Assembly (NCBI GenBank): GCA_030041335.1 | Contig: JASHOB010000048.1 | Coordinates: 1 to 51,595, forward strand | DNA: 51,595 bases | Direction: 5' to 3' | Origin: Alphaproteobacteria bacterium | Lineage (GTDB): Bacteria; Pseudomonadota; Alphaproteobacteria; ATCC43930; CGMCC-115725 | Part shown: positions 33,674-43,153 of the stretch, one piece after another | Numbering within the stretch: position 1 is the first letter of the stretch | Layout: every line of letters starts with the position of its first letter | Position numbers and translations under genes: made by a program | The notes under the pieces: model-generated | The model's database searches: none | What the model was told of the DNA's origin: nothing | What the model saw: the letters and a program-made list of their open reading frames with translations, nothing else

Positions 33674-35914
33674 TCATTTCACTCTAATCGGGACCATGTT
33701 CGACGAGCATTCGGCCAGCATCGCCTTCGCGGCAGGATCGTTCGGGAACGCCGCTACGATTTCTCGATAGCGACGGGCAGCGTCGTCAAAATCGCCGTCT
33801 TCGAAGGATTTCGATGCAACCCAGGTCATCTCGCTCAGCTTTTTGTCCTGTGGTCGAACTTCGATCTCCGGATCGTCGCTCTTTCTGATTCCGAGCAGCT
33901 CGTAGACGATGAAGTCTTGCTTGCGCCCCTTCACCTGAACGTGCCGCAACGGTCGCGCGACAATTTCCGATGCAACCGCGTGGAACACGCTGTCGCTGAT
34001 GCAGATCGTCGTGCCGAACGTCTTGTTCACGCCTTCGAGCCGGGACGCTACGTTCACGCCGTCGCCCATCACCGTATAGCTGAAGCGCTCGGACGAGCCG
34101 ACGTTGCCAACCAGCACGTCCGCAGCGTTGAGTCCGATCCGGACGCGCAGCTGCGGTTTTCCCTCAGCGCGCCATGCCGCGTTGACGCGGTCCATTCGAC
34201 GCACTGCCCGCAACGCCCCGGCGCACGCGCGCAGCACATGGTCGGGTAACCCGACAGGGGCTCCCCAGAACGCCATGATGCCGTCGCCGATGAACTTGTC
34301 GACGGTTCCCTGTTCGTCCGAGATTGCGCCCGAGACCTGCTGGAAATACACCGACATCTGCTCAAGCAGCGCATCTGGCGTCGATTGTTCGGCAAGCGTC
34401 GAAAAATCTTCGAGATCGGAAAAGAGGATGGTCAGATTGCGCTTTTCCACGCCGAGGGCGAGCGGAATTCCCGACCGGATCAGACCTCTGACCAACTCTA
34501 CCGGCGCAAACGACGAAAACGATTGGAGCGAGTTGCGCAGCAGGGCAGTCGCGGACTGCAGCTGTGCAATTTCACGGACCTTGGAGGGACGGTTCGCGGG
34601 GTGCTCGAAGTTGAGGCTCTCGATGGATTTGAGTTCGTGCGAGATGTTTTCGATCGGCTGCGACAGGCGGCGGGATAGAACATAGATCAGAAGGAGCTCG
34701 ACGGTCGTCAGAACGATGATGATCACGACGATCTGCTGGTTGGTCTTTTCGAGCCGCCCGATGAAATCGTTCGTGGGCGTAATGATAATGGCTTCCCACG
34801 GGTGTCCGTAGCTCTTCGAAAAGCGCATGAAGGAGGCGCTCAGCTCTCGTCCATCGCGGGGCGAACGGAACAGGAAATCGTTCTGATTCGTCTCCGTCCG
34901 CAATCGATAGGCCTCGCGCACATCGTCATCGGCGATGTTCGCCAGGCGCGCGACCTCGAGCTTGCCGCCCGCCAATCGGACGCCCTTGTGTCTCTCCGAC
35001 ACCGCGATGATCTTGCCGACGGACGGGTCTGCAATGATGGTCATGCTGTGCGGGCTGGCTCGGTGAGTTGCCAGAAAGCGCGACAGAACGTCTAACGTGA
35101 TATTCGCGGACGCGCAGCCTATGAAGTTGCCGTTGTGAAGGATCGGAACTCTGACAGAAAGAATGGGGTAGCCAGTATCGGGATTGATCATTGGCTCAGT
35201 AACGACAAGCGCTCTCGTGGCCTTCGCTTCCGGATATCCGGGCAAAGAGCGAATGTCCATTGTAGTGGGGACGCTATATGCGCCGACGACATGGTCCCAA
35301 GTATCGAAGAATGTGCGGTGCCGGCTGCGCTTTTCGCCGGCGGAGAAGTCATCTATGAAACTCGAATGCCAGTTGGCAGTTGCTGGAATTTTTGGATCAG
35401 AGCGCCTGCGATCATCATCGATCCGAGTTACGACTCGATGGAAGCCATCTTCGAAGCTCACGTAGGCGGCGTCTATCTGGGGGGCCGACGTGACCGCCTT
35501 ATGAAGAATATCGCGGCTCGTTTCGTTTCTGAAGAAATCAGGATCGGCGCCTGCCACCTGAGCAAGTAAATTAAGCGTGCCGGCAACGCCTCGGATCATC
35601 CCCTCGGTATTCTCTATGCTGGTTTGGCGCGTTTTGGCGACTTCGTCCCGCAACGTTGCGATGATTGCTTCCGATGTCCTTTGGTAATTGTAAAACAAGA
35701 TGAAAACCAGGACCGGAATACTCAGGCAGACGAACAAACCGGCCATGATCGCGCTGAACTTCGGCTTTTTTGCCGCAAGCTCCAGGCGACGACTGATCCA
35801 GCGGTAGGCCGACCACAGCAGAATTGACCCAAATATCAGCAGCGCCACACCAATAAGCGCCGAAGTCAGCCCACCGGAAATCAATGGCCAGTGCATAGCG
35901 ATCGCAGTCTTCAA
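33674..35914 (-). CDS. Membrane adenylate cyclase with Cache sensor and HAMP (class III)
   Basis: 746 residues. Two N-terminal transmembrane spans (about 12-35 and 55-76), an extracytoplasmic Cache-type sensor to about residue 390, a third span in QQIVVIIIVLTTVELLLIYV, a HAMP-like region, then a class III cyclase domain. Metal-binding Asp residues lie in LTILFSDLEDF and the DGIMAFWGAP loop; the Lys of DKFIGDG and Asp of YTVMGDGVNVASRLEG are the adenine-specifying pair, so cAMP is the expected product. A short helical, TPR-like tail follows. Alternative start at Met7 (35896). It links an external small-molecule signal to cAMP. Confidence 0.9.
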   Translation of the reverse strand: MKTAIAMHWPLISGGLTSALIGVALLIFGSILLWSAYRWISRRLELAAKKPKFSAIMAGLFVCLSIPVLVFILFYNYQRTSEAIIATLRDEVAKTRQTSIENTEGMIRGVAGTLNLLAQVAGADPDFFRNETSRDILHKAVTSAPQIDAAYVSFEDGFHRVVTRIDDDRRRSDPKIPATANWHSSFIDDFSAGEKRSRHRTFFDTWDHVVGAYSVPTTMDIRSLPGYPEAKATRALVVTEPMINPDTGYPILSVRVPILHNGNFIGCASANITLDVLSRFLATHRASPHSMTIIADPSVGKIIAVSERHKGVRLAGGKLEVARLANIADDDVREAYRLRTETNQNDFLFRSPRDGRELSASFMRFSKSYGHPWEAIIITPTNDFIGRLEKTNQQIVVIIIVLTTVELLLIYVLSRRLSQPIENISHELKSIESLNFEHPANRPSKVREIAQLQSATALLRNSLQSFSSFAPVELVRGLIRSGIPLALGVEKRNLTILFSDLEDFSTLAEQSTPDALLEQMSVYFQQVSGAISDEQGTVDKFIGDGIMAFWGAPVGLPDHVLRACAGALRAVRRMDRVNAAWRAEGKPQLRVRIGLNAADVLVGNVGSSERFSYTVMGDGVNVASRLEGVNKTFGTTICISDSVFHAVASEIVARPLRHVQVKGRKQDFIVYELLGIRKSDDPEIEVRPQDKKLSEMTWVASKSFEDGDFDDAARRYREIVAAFPNDPAAKAMLAECSSNMVPIRVK

Positions 35915-36302
35915 GCCACGGCAGTCGTTCCATGATTGTAGCCGAAGCCGGTCTGCCGATCACCTGATCGAACAGACCGCCGTCACCGCCAGCGACACGG
36001 CGGAACCACGATTGCCGCGGTTTGACGTCTCCTGTCCCTGGCGGACATTGATCAGGCAAGCTTGAATGACCGGAATGGGCGCGATTCGTTGACATGGCGA
36101 ACAGAATCGAACCGCGGGTCGGGCCGCGAAAAGCCTGAGCGCCGGATCTAGGGGGCGTGACGCCGCGGGGATGTGCCGAGGGCTATCGGCGCCGAGCAGC
36201 GATGAACCATTTCGCTACTGCTTGCGCTGAATCAGGTTGCCGTGACAATGCCGATCGGCGTCAACATAGCAGGTTCGAACGGGAGCTATCGGGACGTCCA
36301 AA
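35915..36302. other. Gene-free stretch
   Basis: No family resemblance in any frame; it separates the cyclase from the peroxiredoxin-like gene. No hairpin with T-tract was found. Confidence 0.5.
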
Positions 36303-36884
36303 CTAAACCGCTTTTGCACGCTTGTTCCATCCATGGAAGGTCGAAAAGTCGCCCGCGTTCCAGGCGTCGCGGAGTCCGGGAGCGCTCAGATCCCAGTCGG
36401 GACGGATTTCGCTCGTCACCGCCCGGAGGTCGTGCCAGAGGTCGACGACAGACGGCCGTCCCCAGAACCAATAGCCGTTATAGATCGTGTGGATGATCAG
36501 TCCTGGCTTCAGCACGAGCGTGTGCGGAATCATCGGATCATGCTCCGGATCGGTATACTCCGCGATGTCGAGGTCCTTTTGAACCCTCCGTTCGGGGTCA
36601 GAGAGGAAGATCCACTGCGCGCCCACCGACGCTCGAAATTCCTGGAGCGTGTGGTGGTCATCGGTGGATATCGTCGCAAGCTGGGCATAGCCTACGGCGA
36701 TCTTTGGATAGAACGCCGCAAGATCTAAATGCTGCTGGTGTTCTTTCGGGCAATAATGGCCGCGCGCCAGCGTCAGGATCAGGGGATCATCGCCTTGAAT
36801 TTCGCCGAGCCTGCGAGGCACGCCCGTGTGATCGGGCAGCTGAAAGTCGGGAAAAGGGGCTCCGGTTACGAGGTCAGAGCGCAT
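36303..36884 (-). CDS. Peroxiredoxin-like (AhpC/TSA/redoxin) protein
   Basis: 193 residues, thioredoxin fold with FPDFQLPDHTGVPRRLGE at the start. The active-site loop is LARGHYCPKEHQQHL with a single Cys; the peroxidatic PxxxTxxC motif is not complete, as in the RGxxCPxC 'peroxiredoxin-like' branch that here also lost the second Cys. Conserved later parts are FLSDPERRVQKDLDI and PHTLVLKPGLIIHTIYNGYW. Cytoplasmic. Peroxide reduction is likely but not certain because the motif is altered. Confidence 0.85.
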   Translation of the reverse strand: MRSDLVTGAPFPDFQLPDHTGVPRRLGEIQGDDPLILTLARGHYCPKEHQQHLDLAAFYPKIAVGYAQLATISTDDHHTLQEFRASVGAQWIFLSDPERRVQKDLDIAEYTDPEHDPMIPHTLVLKPGLIIHTIYNGYWFWGRPSVVDLWHDLRAVTSEIRPDWDLSAPGLRDAWNAGDFSTFHGWNKRAKAV

Positions 36885-37095
36885 GATTGGATTCCTTTCG
36901 CAGTTGCAAGTCAGTCATACCTCGGGACGCTTAGGCGCGAGGCTTATTGCCGTCGTCGAAACAGCCCAGGTAAAGCGGCTCGATTGGTGCTTGGCGGCAT
37001 CACCCGTTTCGCTGAACGCATTGGCTCGGCCACGTTCGCCCCTCGAACGGATCTCCAATACATTGCGTCTTGCCTTCGCCGAACTTCATAAGACC

Positions 37096-37318
37096 CTACT
37101 GTGTATGCGGGCCGTGGTAGCTGATCTTGTACTCCGTGGTTGAGATGTCATCTTTTCCGAGAATTCGCTTGGCGTTGAAACCCGCTGGTCTGCCCGGATC
37201 ATGACGCCGCCAGGCCGCCTGTCTGAGGATAGTCGCTGCATCGTCCATAAGTATCGTCCGCCGCGTCGGCATCGCCAGCTGTCGAGGCATGCCAGTGTTT
37301 CTTCAGGGTTTCACGCAT
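37096..37318 (-). pseudogene. Relic of an NTF2/SnoaL-like protein
   Basis: The minus-strand ATG at 37318 opens MRETLKKHWHASTAGDADAA and DYPQTG, the usual start of small SnoaL/NTF2-like proteins ('HW..T..GD...A...Y....DYPQSGER'). The frame then breaks, and the next frame continues with HPGRPAGFNAKRILG-like sequence (HDPGRPAGFNAKRILGKDD) and TEYKISYHG before a stop at 37096. The C-terminal third of the family is missing. A frameshift plus truncation show decay. It begins 20 bases after the end of the aldo/keto reductase relic, so the two were probably an operon. Confidence 0.6.
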
Positions 37319-37337
37319 TTGTTCCCTTTCATGATTA

Positions 37338-37610
37338 TCATCTGCCTTGACGAAGGACGCCGTACTGCCGGTCCGCACTACTTCATTGAACCTCCGTCTG
37401 GTTTCAATTCGATTGATTTCTTCAAACGCATCTTCCGGAAGCGCGGAGACGTTGAAATTCTCGCGCGCACGCGCTGGGGTCGTCGGGGATGGCAAGCAAA
37501 GCCGTGCCACGATGTACCGCCCATGGCAACGGTACCTGCGCTGGCAGCTTACCTACTTGGGCGGCAATTGCCGAAACGACCGGATCCTCGACCGGCCTCG
37601 GCCTTATGCC
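37338..37610 (-). pseudogene. Relic of an aldo/keto reductase (C-terminal part)
   Basis: One frame gives EDPVVSAIAAQVGKLPAQV and PWAVHRGTALLAIP, the late TIM-barrel strands of aldo/keto reductases ('K.PAQVLLRWA.QRG...IPK'). After a one-base shift near 37490 the next frame continues TTPARARENFNVSALPED and INRIETRRRFNEVVRTG, the typical C-terminal helix. The catalytic N-terminal half (Asp/Tyr/Lys/His) is absent. Clearly a broken gene remnant. Confidence 0.7.
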
Positions 37611-37777
37611 ATGACTCAACGCGCCTCGCCCACCGCACGTTCGTTCGAGACTATCACCGCGGCAATCGGAACCATCCTCGACAGCTTTAGATCCCAGGAA
37701 TGTCGAAACTATCTCGCCAACTCAGGGTGCCAACAGACGGGTAATCATCACGCTCTAGGCGGAACGTCGCGGAACTC

Positions 37778-39649
37778 CTACAAAACGCCCTTTGCGGCCT
37801 CAACAATGTGGCGTGCAGAAATTCCGAACGCATCGACAAGCTCATCCGGTTTGCCGGAATGCGGCATACCGTTGACGGCGATCAGTTTGAACTTCGTTGG
37901 TGCCGCGCCTGCGGCAACCAAAGCATGCAAAACAGCCTCGCCCAATCCACCTTCCGGCCAATGATCTTCCACGGTCACCACCCGCCCGCCCGTCGCGCCG
38001 ACTTCTGCAGCCAACGACTGGCCATCCAGAGGCTTCACGCAGTAGAGATCGATCACGCGAGCCGCGACTCCCGCTGCTTTCAATTGATCCGCCGCCTTCA
38101 ACGCTTCGTGCAGCGTCACGCCAGCGCCGATGACCGTCACCTTGTCTTCCGCACTTTTGCGCAGCACCTTGAAACCCGGAATCGGGAATTTCTCGTCGTT
38201 CGAATAGAGAATGGGCATTTTCGGTCGCGAAGTACGCATGTAGTTGATGCCCGCGCGCTGGGCCATCGCCTCCGTCAGACGCTCGGCCGAGACCGCATCG
38301 CTCGGATACAAGACAGCCGAGCCATGCACCGCGCGGAACATGGCGATATCCTCCAGCGCCATCTGTGATGGACCGTCCTCACCGATCGAGACACCACAAT
38401 GCGATCCGCACAGATTGATGTTCGCGCGGCTGATGGCCGCCATTCTCACATTGTCGTACGCGCGCGATAGGAAACAGGCAAACGTGTCGGCGAAGGGCAC
38501 CTTGCCGCGCGCCTGCAATCCTACCGCGACGCTCACCATATTCTGTTCGGCGATATATCCTTGCCAGAATTGGCCCGGGTACGCATCGCCAAATACTTCC
38601 GAAAACGTCGAGTTTTTCACGTCGCCCGATATAGCCACGACGTGCGGGTTCGCAGCTCCCAGCCGCTTGAGCGCGAAGCCGTAAGCCTCGCGCGTCGCCA
38701 CCTTCGCATCTTTGGCGTAGTCCGGCGCGCCGGGAGGAGCGCATTCAGGCGGCTTCGGCAGTGGCGTTCGCTCGAACGATTTTCCCGGATCCGGGGGCAC
38801 CGTCGGTCCGCCGCCCATCTCCTTAATCGCGGCAGCAAGCTGTTCGCTCGAGAACGGCCTGCCGTGCCAGTGCAGTTTGTCGGCGACTAGGCTGAAGCCG
38901 TGGCCCTTGATCGTTCGCGCCACAATGGCTTGCGGCCGCCCCTTCACGGTCTTGGCACGATCGAGCGCGGCGAGTACCGCGGCCACGTCATGTCCGTCGA
39001 TCACTTGCGTATCGAAGCCTTCCGACTCGAATTTCAACCGGTAGGGCTCCATGTCGTGCTGGTACATCGTCGGCTCGCTCTGGCCGAGCCGGTTGATGTC
39101 GGCAATCACCGTCAGATTGTCGAGGTTATAATGCGCGGCGAACGCGGCCGCTTCCCAGATCTGCCCTTCCGCCAACTCGCCGTCGCCCGTAAGCACGTAC
39201 ACCCGCGTCGGACTCTTATCCATTCGCGCGCCAATCGCGAGGCCTGAGCCTACCGAGAGTCCTTGGCCCAACGACCCTGTCGCGGCATCCACGCCGTGAA
39301 TCCGGGGGGTTGGGTGGCCCTCCAGCTCGCTGGCAAACTTCCGCAGGGTCATTACCCGCGAAACCGGAAAGACGCCCGCCTCCGCCAGCGCGGCGTAGAG
39401 CACCGGGGCAGCGTGGCCTTTCGAAAGCACGAAGCGATCAACATCATTCGAGTTCGCATTCTTCGGATCAAACTTCATTGCGTGAAAAAATACCCCGGCC
39501 ACCAGTTCGGCGGCAGACATGCATGAAGTCGGATGTCCCGACCCTGCGGCAGTCGTGGCCATCATCGAATAGATTCTCAACAGCTTGGCTTTTTCCTCGA
39601 TGGCATTTACAGCGGCGACGGAAGGTCCTGCGGACGAAGGCTGGCTCAT
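37778..39649 (-). CDS. tkt: Transketolase
   Basis: 623 residues, full-length single-chain thiamine-diphosphate enzyme of the pentose phosphate pathway. Landmarks: AAGSGHPTS (residues 35-43), VLSKGHAAPVLYAAL, the ThDP motif GDGELAEGQIWEAAAFA with ADINRLGQS, the middle-domain GYIAEQNMVSVAVGL (catalytic Glu) and CGSHCGVSIGEDGPSQMALEDIAMFR in the pyrimidine domain. The protein is closer to the shorter animal/archaeal-like type (about 620) than to the 660-residue E. coli type. It is alone here, with decayed genes below and gene-free DNA above. Confidence 0.93.
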   Translation of the reverse strand: MSQPSSAGPSVAAVNAIEEKAKLLRIYSMMATTAAGSGHPTSCMSAAELVAGVFFHAMKFDPKNANSNDVDRFVLSKGHAAPVLYAALAEAGVFPVSRVMTLRKFASELEGHPTPRIHGVDAATGSLGQGLSVGSGLAIGARMDKSPTRVYVLTGDGELAEGQIWEAAAFAAHYNLDNLTVIADINRLGQSEPTMYQHDMEPYRLKFESEGFDTQVIDGHDVAAVLAALDRAKTVKGRPQAIVARTIKGHGFSLVADKLHWHGRPFSSEQLAAAIKEMGGGPTVPPDPGKSFERTPLPKPPECAPPGAPDYAKDAKVATREAYGFALKRLGAANPHVVAISGDVKNSTFSEVFGDAYPGQFWQGYIAEQNMVSVAVGLQARGKVPFADTFACFLSRAYDNVRMAAISRANINLCGSHCGVSIGEDGPSQMALEDIAMFRAVHGSAVLYPSDAVSAERLTEAMAQRAGINYMRTSRPKMPILYSNDEKFPIPGFKVLRKSAEDKVTVIGAGVTLHEALKAADQLKAAGVAARVIDLYCVKPLDGQSLAAEVGATGGRVVTVEDHWPEGGLGEAVLHALVAAGAAPTKFKLIAVNGMPHSGKPDELVDAFGISARHIVEAAKGVL

Positions 39650-40502
39650 GTCGGCTCCTTTTGAATTACGTTTTGATCGAATAAGGCGGTGCTGCGGGAC
39701 ACGTCATGACGGCCGGAAACGTAGAAACGCCTCATTGAGATCCTTGACAATATTCGAGCAAGTGCCACTCCGGTAGATACGGACGGGCTTCGAACCTCTA
39801 CGATCGCCGGCTTGATTCGCGCGGCTTCAGCCATCTCTTGCCGTTCATCCAAACTAGCACTTGATAGGTCGATTGTCTTTCACAGCCCTCGTCCACCGCG
39901 CTTCAACGGGTGGTACGTCTCAACGAGGAGCAGGCGCGTTATCCGGCGGATCAATACCGTCGCTTCTATTGAAATTGGAATAGTCAGCATCGGCTTATTG
40001 CCTTTCTTGTGCCGATACTCTGCAGACCGGGTGAATGCATTCAAGGACACATTCCGCTGGCCAACCCGACTGTAAGACGGTGCTCCGAGAACGATCCACG
40101 CATTCGAAAGCGCGTCGGATCGATGGCAAGTCTACGTCAATGGCGTTCGGAGGTACGTCCCAGCTCGCGCGTGGTGCGAGCGAGGAAATGCTGCCTATCG
40201 TCGCAAATGTTTCGATCCGCTTGCCGTTGCGCCATGTGCGCACCCCTATGTGGCAACGGGGATGCAGCTCATCTGTGCGTCGGTAACGATCCTTGACGAC
40301 GCGGAAGCGGCGGGACTACCAGGTCGACGGCCACCGTTCAGTTCGATCATTTAACTTGCGGCAGGGCCTGCGGCCCCGGCCCGACGGGCGCAGGGTAATC
40401 AGTAAGTGCCGCCGTCCGAGGCGGAGTGCCTGATCGTTCGGCTTCATCGGCGGGAACTTCGCTGTTGGCCCGTGCTTTCAATCATCGGGCCGGGTGTCAG
40501 GT
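39650..40502. other. Long gene-free stretch
   Basis: About 850 bases without a recognisable gene. Short open frames on both strands (for example minus 39995-40243) show no family features. Given the relics just to the left this may be a decayed region, but I could not rebuild any protein from it. Confidence 0.45.
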
Positions 40503-40931
40503 TTATCGTGTCGAGTTCCGCGGATCGTCCTCTGCGTCTCTATATTCCAGTCCCAGCGGACCGATGGCAGTCACTTGGGTCACGTATTCCCCCGATTTCG
40601 CCCAATGAAAGTGAAAGGTATCGCCGGGTAGGACCAGGACGCTGCCAGGTGGATACGCCTTCACAGCGTCGCCATCGAACTCGGTGCCCAACCCGATATA
40701 AAATACACCCGACATTACCGTGTAGACTCTGTCCTCCGGATGCTTGTGCGGCATCAACTTCACGCCGAAAGGCACTTTGACCCGGATAACATAGGGACCT
40801 GGTTTCGAGGGTTCGCCCACCAGTACAGCGAGGCGCACGGAGGATGGAAATGCGGGAAATGGCTTCCATTCGATGTCTTCAGGCAGGATTGCCCTGAAAG
40901 CACTTTCGCCTAGTCCGTCGGATCGGCTCAT
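40503..40931 (-). CDS. Cupin-domain protein
   Basis: 142 residues from MSRSDGLGESAF; the frame is open 18 codons further. Single cupin domain: motif 1 is MPHKHPEDRVYTVMSGVFYI (His-x-His with a Glu) and motif 2 is PGSVLVLPGDTFHFHWA, giving a likely metal site of His, His, Glu and His. The family includes lyases, dioxygenases and sugar-binding proteins; the substrate is not evident. Cytoplasmic and monocistronic. Confidence 0.85.
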   Translation of the reverse strand: MSRSDGLGESAFRAILPEDIEWKPFPAFPSSVRLAVLVGEPSKPGPYVIRVKVPFGVKLMPHKHPEDRVYTVMSGVFYIGLGTEFDGDAVKAYPPGSVLVLPGDTFHFHWAKSGEYVTQVTAIGPLGLEYRDAEDDPRNSTR

Positions 40932-41494
40932 TAGGATAACGTCCCTTCCGGTGGTGTGAGCACCATCTGTCCTGCCAATTCGCATCCAAGCAAAACCGGA
41001 TCAGATCTACGTCGAGACAGCGAAAAATCCCATTGGAGGATGGTATCAATTACCCCCGGCGATCCAAGCAGCGCCACCGGCACGTGTGCGACTGATGTCG
41101 CCGGACCGGCAGCAGACTTCACCGTCCTTTGTTCGTGCTGACTTGCTCCGGCGGGCCGCCACTTCTATCTCACCGATGCAAGCTCGCAAGCCGACTCGAT
41201 CTAGACGCTGGTCACCACACCCATCGATCGCCACTCGACAGTTCTCGTAGGTCCACGACCCCCGTTGGACGGAGTCACGATCCCATGCAGAGCTTGATTC
41301 GGCAGTGCGTATCGCCGCCGTGATCGGGACGAACAATTCGGCGGTTCGGTGTCGAAGAATCGGGCGTGGCACGTCTCATTTCCTCCGCACGATTGAGGAC
41401 CTAACAGCGATGCCGGCGTCGCCAGTTGAATGCCGCCCTCCCTGTCGATCCTTCCCTGCGCGACGTGATCGTCGGGCGCCGAGAGGCGTGACGA
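40932..41494. other. Gene-free stretch
   Basis: About 560 bases between the cupin promoter side and the end of the F420 operon. Open frames on both strands lack family features. No terminator with a T-tract was seen after the LLM gene. Confidence 0.45.
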
Positions 41495-42370
41495 TCACCA
41501 GGTGGCGGGCGCCAGCCTCGCCAGCAACCCTTCGTCGGGCCCCGGCCGCCCGGGGCCTAGCGCATGGAGGCAGACATGGTCGGCGCCGGCCGTCCAATGT
41601 GCTCGGATGCGCGCGCGAATCGTCTCCTCGTCGCCCCATGCGACCAGCGCGTCGACCACGCGATCGGCGCCGCCATCCGCCAACTCGGCCTCGCTGAAGC
41701 CGAGGCGCAGCAGGTTGTTGCGGTAATTGTCCAGTTGCAGGTACCGGGTCAGCGTCTGCCTGGCCGCGGCACGCGCCTTGGCCGGGTCCGGTTCGAGCAG
41801 CACCTTGTGCTCCGGGCAGAGCCATTTGCCGTGACCGAGGATGGCGCGGGCCCGGGCCGTGTGTTCGGGCGGCACCAGATAGGGGTGGGCTCCGTCGGTC
41901 CTGGCAGCGGCCAGCTCCAGCATGCGCGGCCCTAGCGCGGCCAGGACGATTCGAGGTTTGGTCGTGGCCGGCGGTGCACTGTATGACGCACGCGCCATCG
42001 CCGCGAGATAGGCCTCCATGGTAGCGACAGGTTTACCGTAGTGATGGCCTCGCAATCCTTCGACCATTGGCGCGTGCGATACCCCGATACCAAGCAGGAA
42101 GCGGCCGCCGGACTGCTCGTTCAACCCCGCCGCCGCACTGGCCATCGCCTGCGCATCGCGACCATAGATGTTGGCGATTCCGGTGGCTACAATCAGCTTC
42201 GTGGTGCGGGCCAGCAACCAGGCGGAATGAACCAGTGCGTTCCGGCCACGCGCTTCCGGAATCCACAGGACACGATAGCCCCAGGCCTCGACGCGACGGG
42301 CGAAATCAGCGGCTTCAACCGAGGTCATCGCGTCGGTCGACTGCCAGACGCCGAGCCTGCCCAGTTCCAT
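41495..42370 (-). CDS. LLM-class F420-dependent oxidoreductase (TIGR03620-like)
   Basis: 291 residues from MELGRLGVWQSTDAM; the upstream extension to 42451 is not conserved-looking. Luciferase-like monooxygenase TIM barrel: ADFARRVEAWGYRVLWIPEA, LIVATGIANIYGRDAQAMA, GRFLLGIGVSHAP and a C-terminal ADHVCLHALGP. The branch is the one annotated as 'F420-dependent, MSMEG_4141 family', close to known F420H2 reductases. It is the last gene of the operon fgd-cofE-cofD-cofC, 87 bases after cofC, and is a probable user of the cofactor made there. Confidence 0.88.
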   Translation of the reverse strand: MELGRLGVWQSTDAMTSVEAADFARRVEAWGYRVLWIPEARGRNALVHSAWLLARTTKLIVATGIANIYGRDAQAMASAAAGLNEQSGGRFLLGIGVSHAPMVEGLRGHHYGKPVATMEAYLAAMARASYSAPPATTKPRIVLAALGPRMLELAAARTDGAHPYLVPPEHTARARAILGHGKWLCPEHKVLLEPDPAKARAAARQTLTRYLQLDNYRNNLLRLGFSEAELADGGADRVVDALVAWGDEETIRARIRAHWTAGADHVCLHALGPGRPGPDEGLLARLAPATW

Positions 42371-42457
42371 GAATCCTACCCCCGTTTTCGCGGCGCGGGT
42401 CCGCAGCATAGCTGGCCGTCCAGGCGCGCGGAACGGCGACGATCGGGGCAACCGGAA

Positions 42458-43153
42458 TTACCGCTTAGGACGGACGCCGCGGAGATTTTCCGGGCCGTGT
42501 GGTGTAAGTGCGACGCCGGCCAGAAACGCGGTGGCGTGGCGCGGCAAGCCAAGCGCCAGGAAGCGCGTGAGATCGGCGGGCGAATCGATATCCAGGCCGA
42601 TCCCCGCCAGGGTCAGCTGCACGGCTTCGACTCCGGCCCGGCGCGCCCCGGCCAGATGCGGCAGGAAGCTGTCGTCGCCGAACTCAAAGGGGATCAGGTC
42701 GGGCGGCGACACCAGCAGCGCGTTGGAGCCGCGGCGGTCATGGGCCGGCACTATCGTCACCGCCGGTGCCGGCAGGTGGACGCGAAGCACCTCATCGATC
42801 TCGGCCGGTGTGACCGCCGGGATATCGCCGGGCACGGTCAGCATGCCGCCAATCCCTTCGCTTCGCAGCCGAGCAGCAGCAGCAGCGACCGCGCCGCGCT
42901 GCCCTTCGCGGGCGCGGTCGACGATGATCTTGGCGCCATGCGACCGCGCCAGCCGCCCGGCCGCGGGATCGACGGTCACCACCGCGATCCCGGCCAGGCC
43001 CGACGCCCCAGAGAGGGCGTCGAGGACATCTTCGAGCATCGCCAGAGCGAAGCCCGGGCGGAGCTTGGGCGGAACGGATTCGGCCAGGCGCTGCTTGGCC
43101 CCGGCCAGCTCCTTGACCGGCACGACGGCCCAGATCTCCTGTTCGGCCGTCAT
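42458..43153 (-). CDS. cofC: CofC/FbiD, phospho-(enol)lactate guanylyltransferase
   Basis: 231 residues of the CofC family, which activates 2-phospholactate, phosphoenolpyruvate or 3-phosphoglycerate with GTP for F420 tail attachment. Landmarks: IWAVVPVKELAGAKQRLAES (nucleotide-binding, residues 7-26), MLTVPGDIPAVTPAEID with the metal Asp, DRRGSNALLVSPPDLI and the C-terminal LDIDSPADL. Its start overlaps the cofD stop (ATGA at 43150-43153). Which of the three acids is used cannot be read from sequence alone. Confidence 0.92.
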   Translation of the reverse strand: MTAEQEIWAVVPVKELAGAKQRLAESVPPKLRPGFALAMLEDVLDALSGASGLAGIAVVTVDPAAGRLARSHGAKIIVDRAREGQRGAVAAAAARLRSEGIGGMLTVPGDIPAVTPAEIDEVLRVHLPAPAVTIVPAHDRRGSNALLVSPPDLIPFEFGDDSFLPHLAGARRAGVEAVQLTLAGIGLDIDSPADLTRFLALGLPRHATAFLAGVALTPHGPENLRGVRPKR

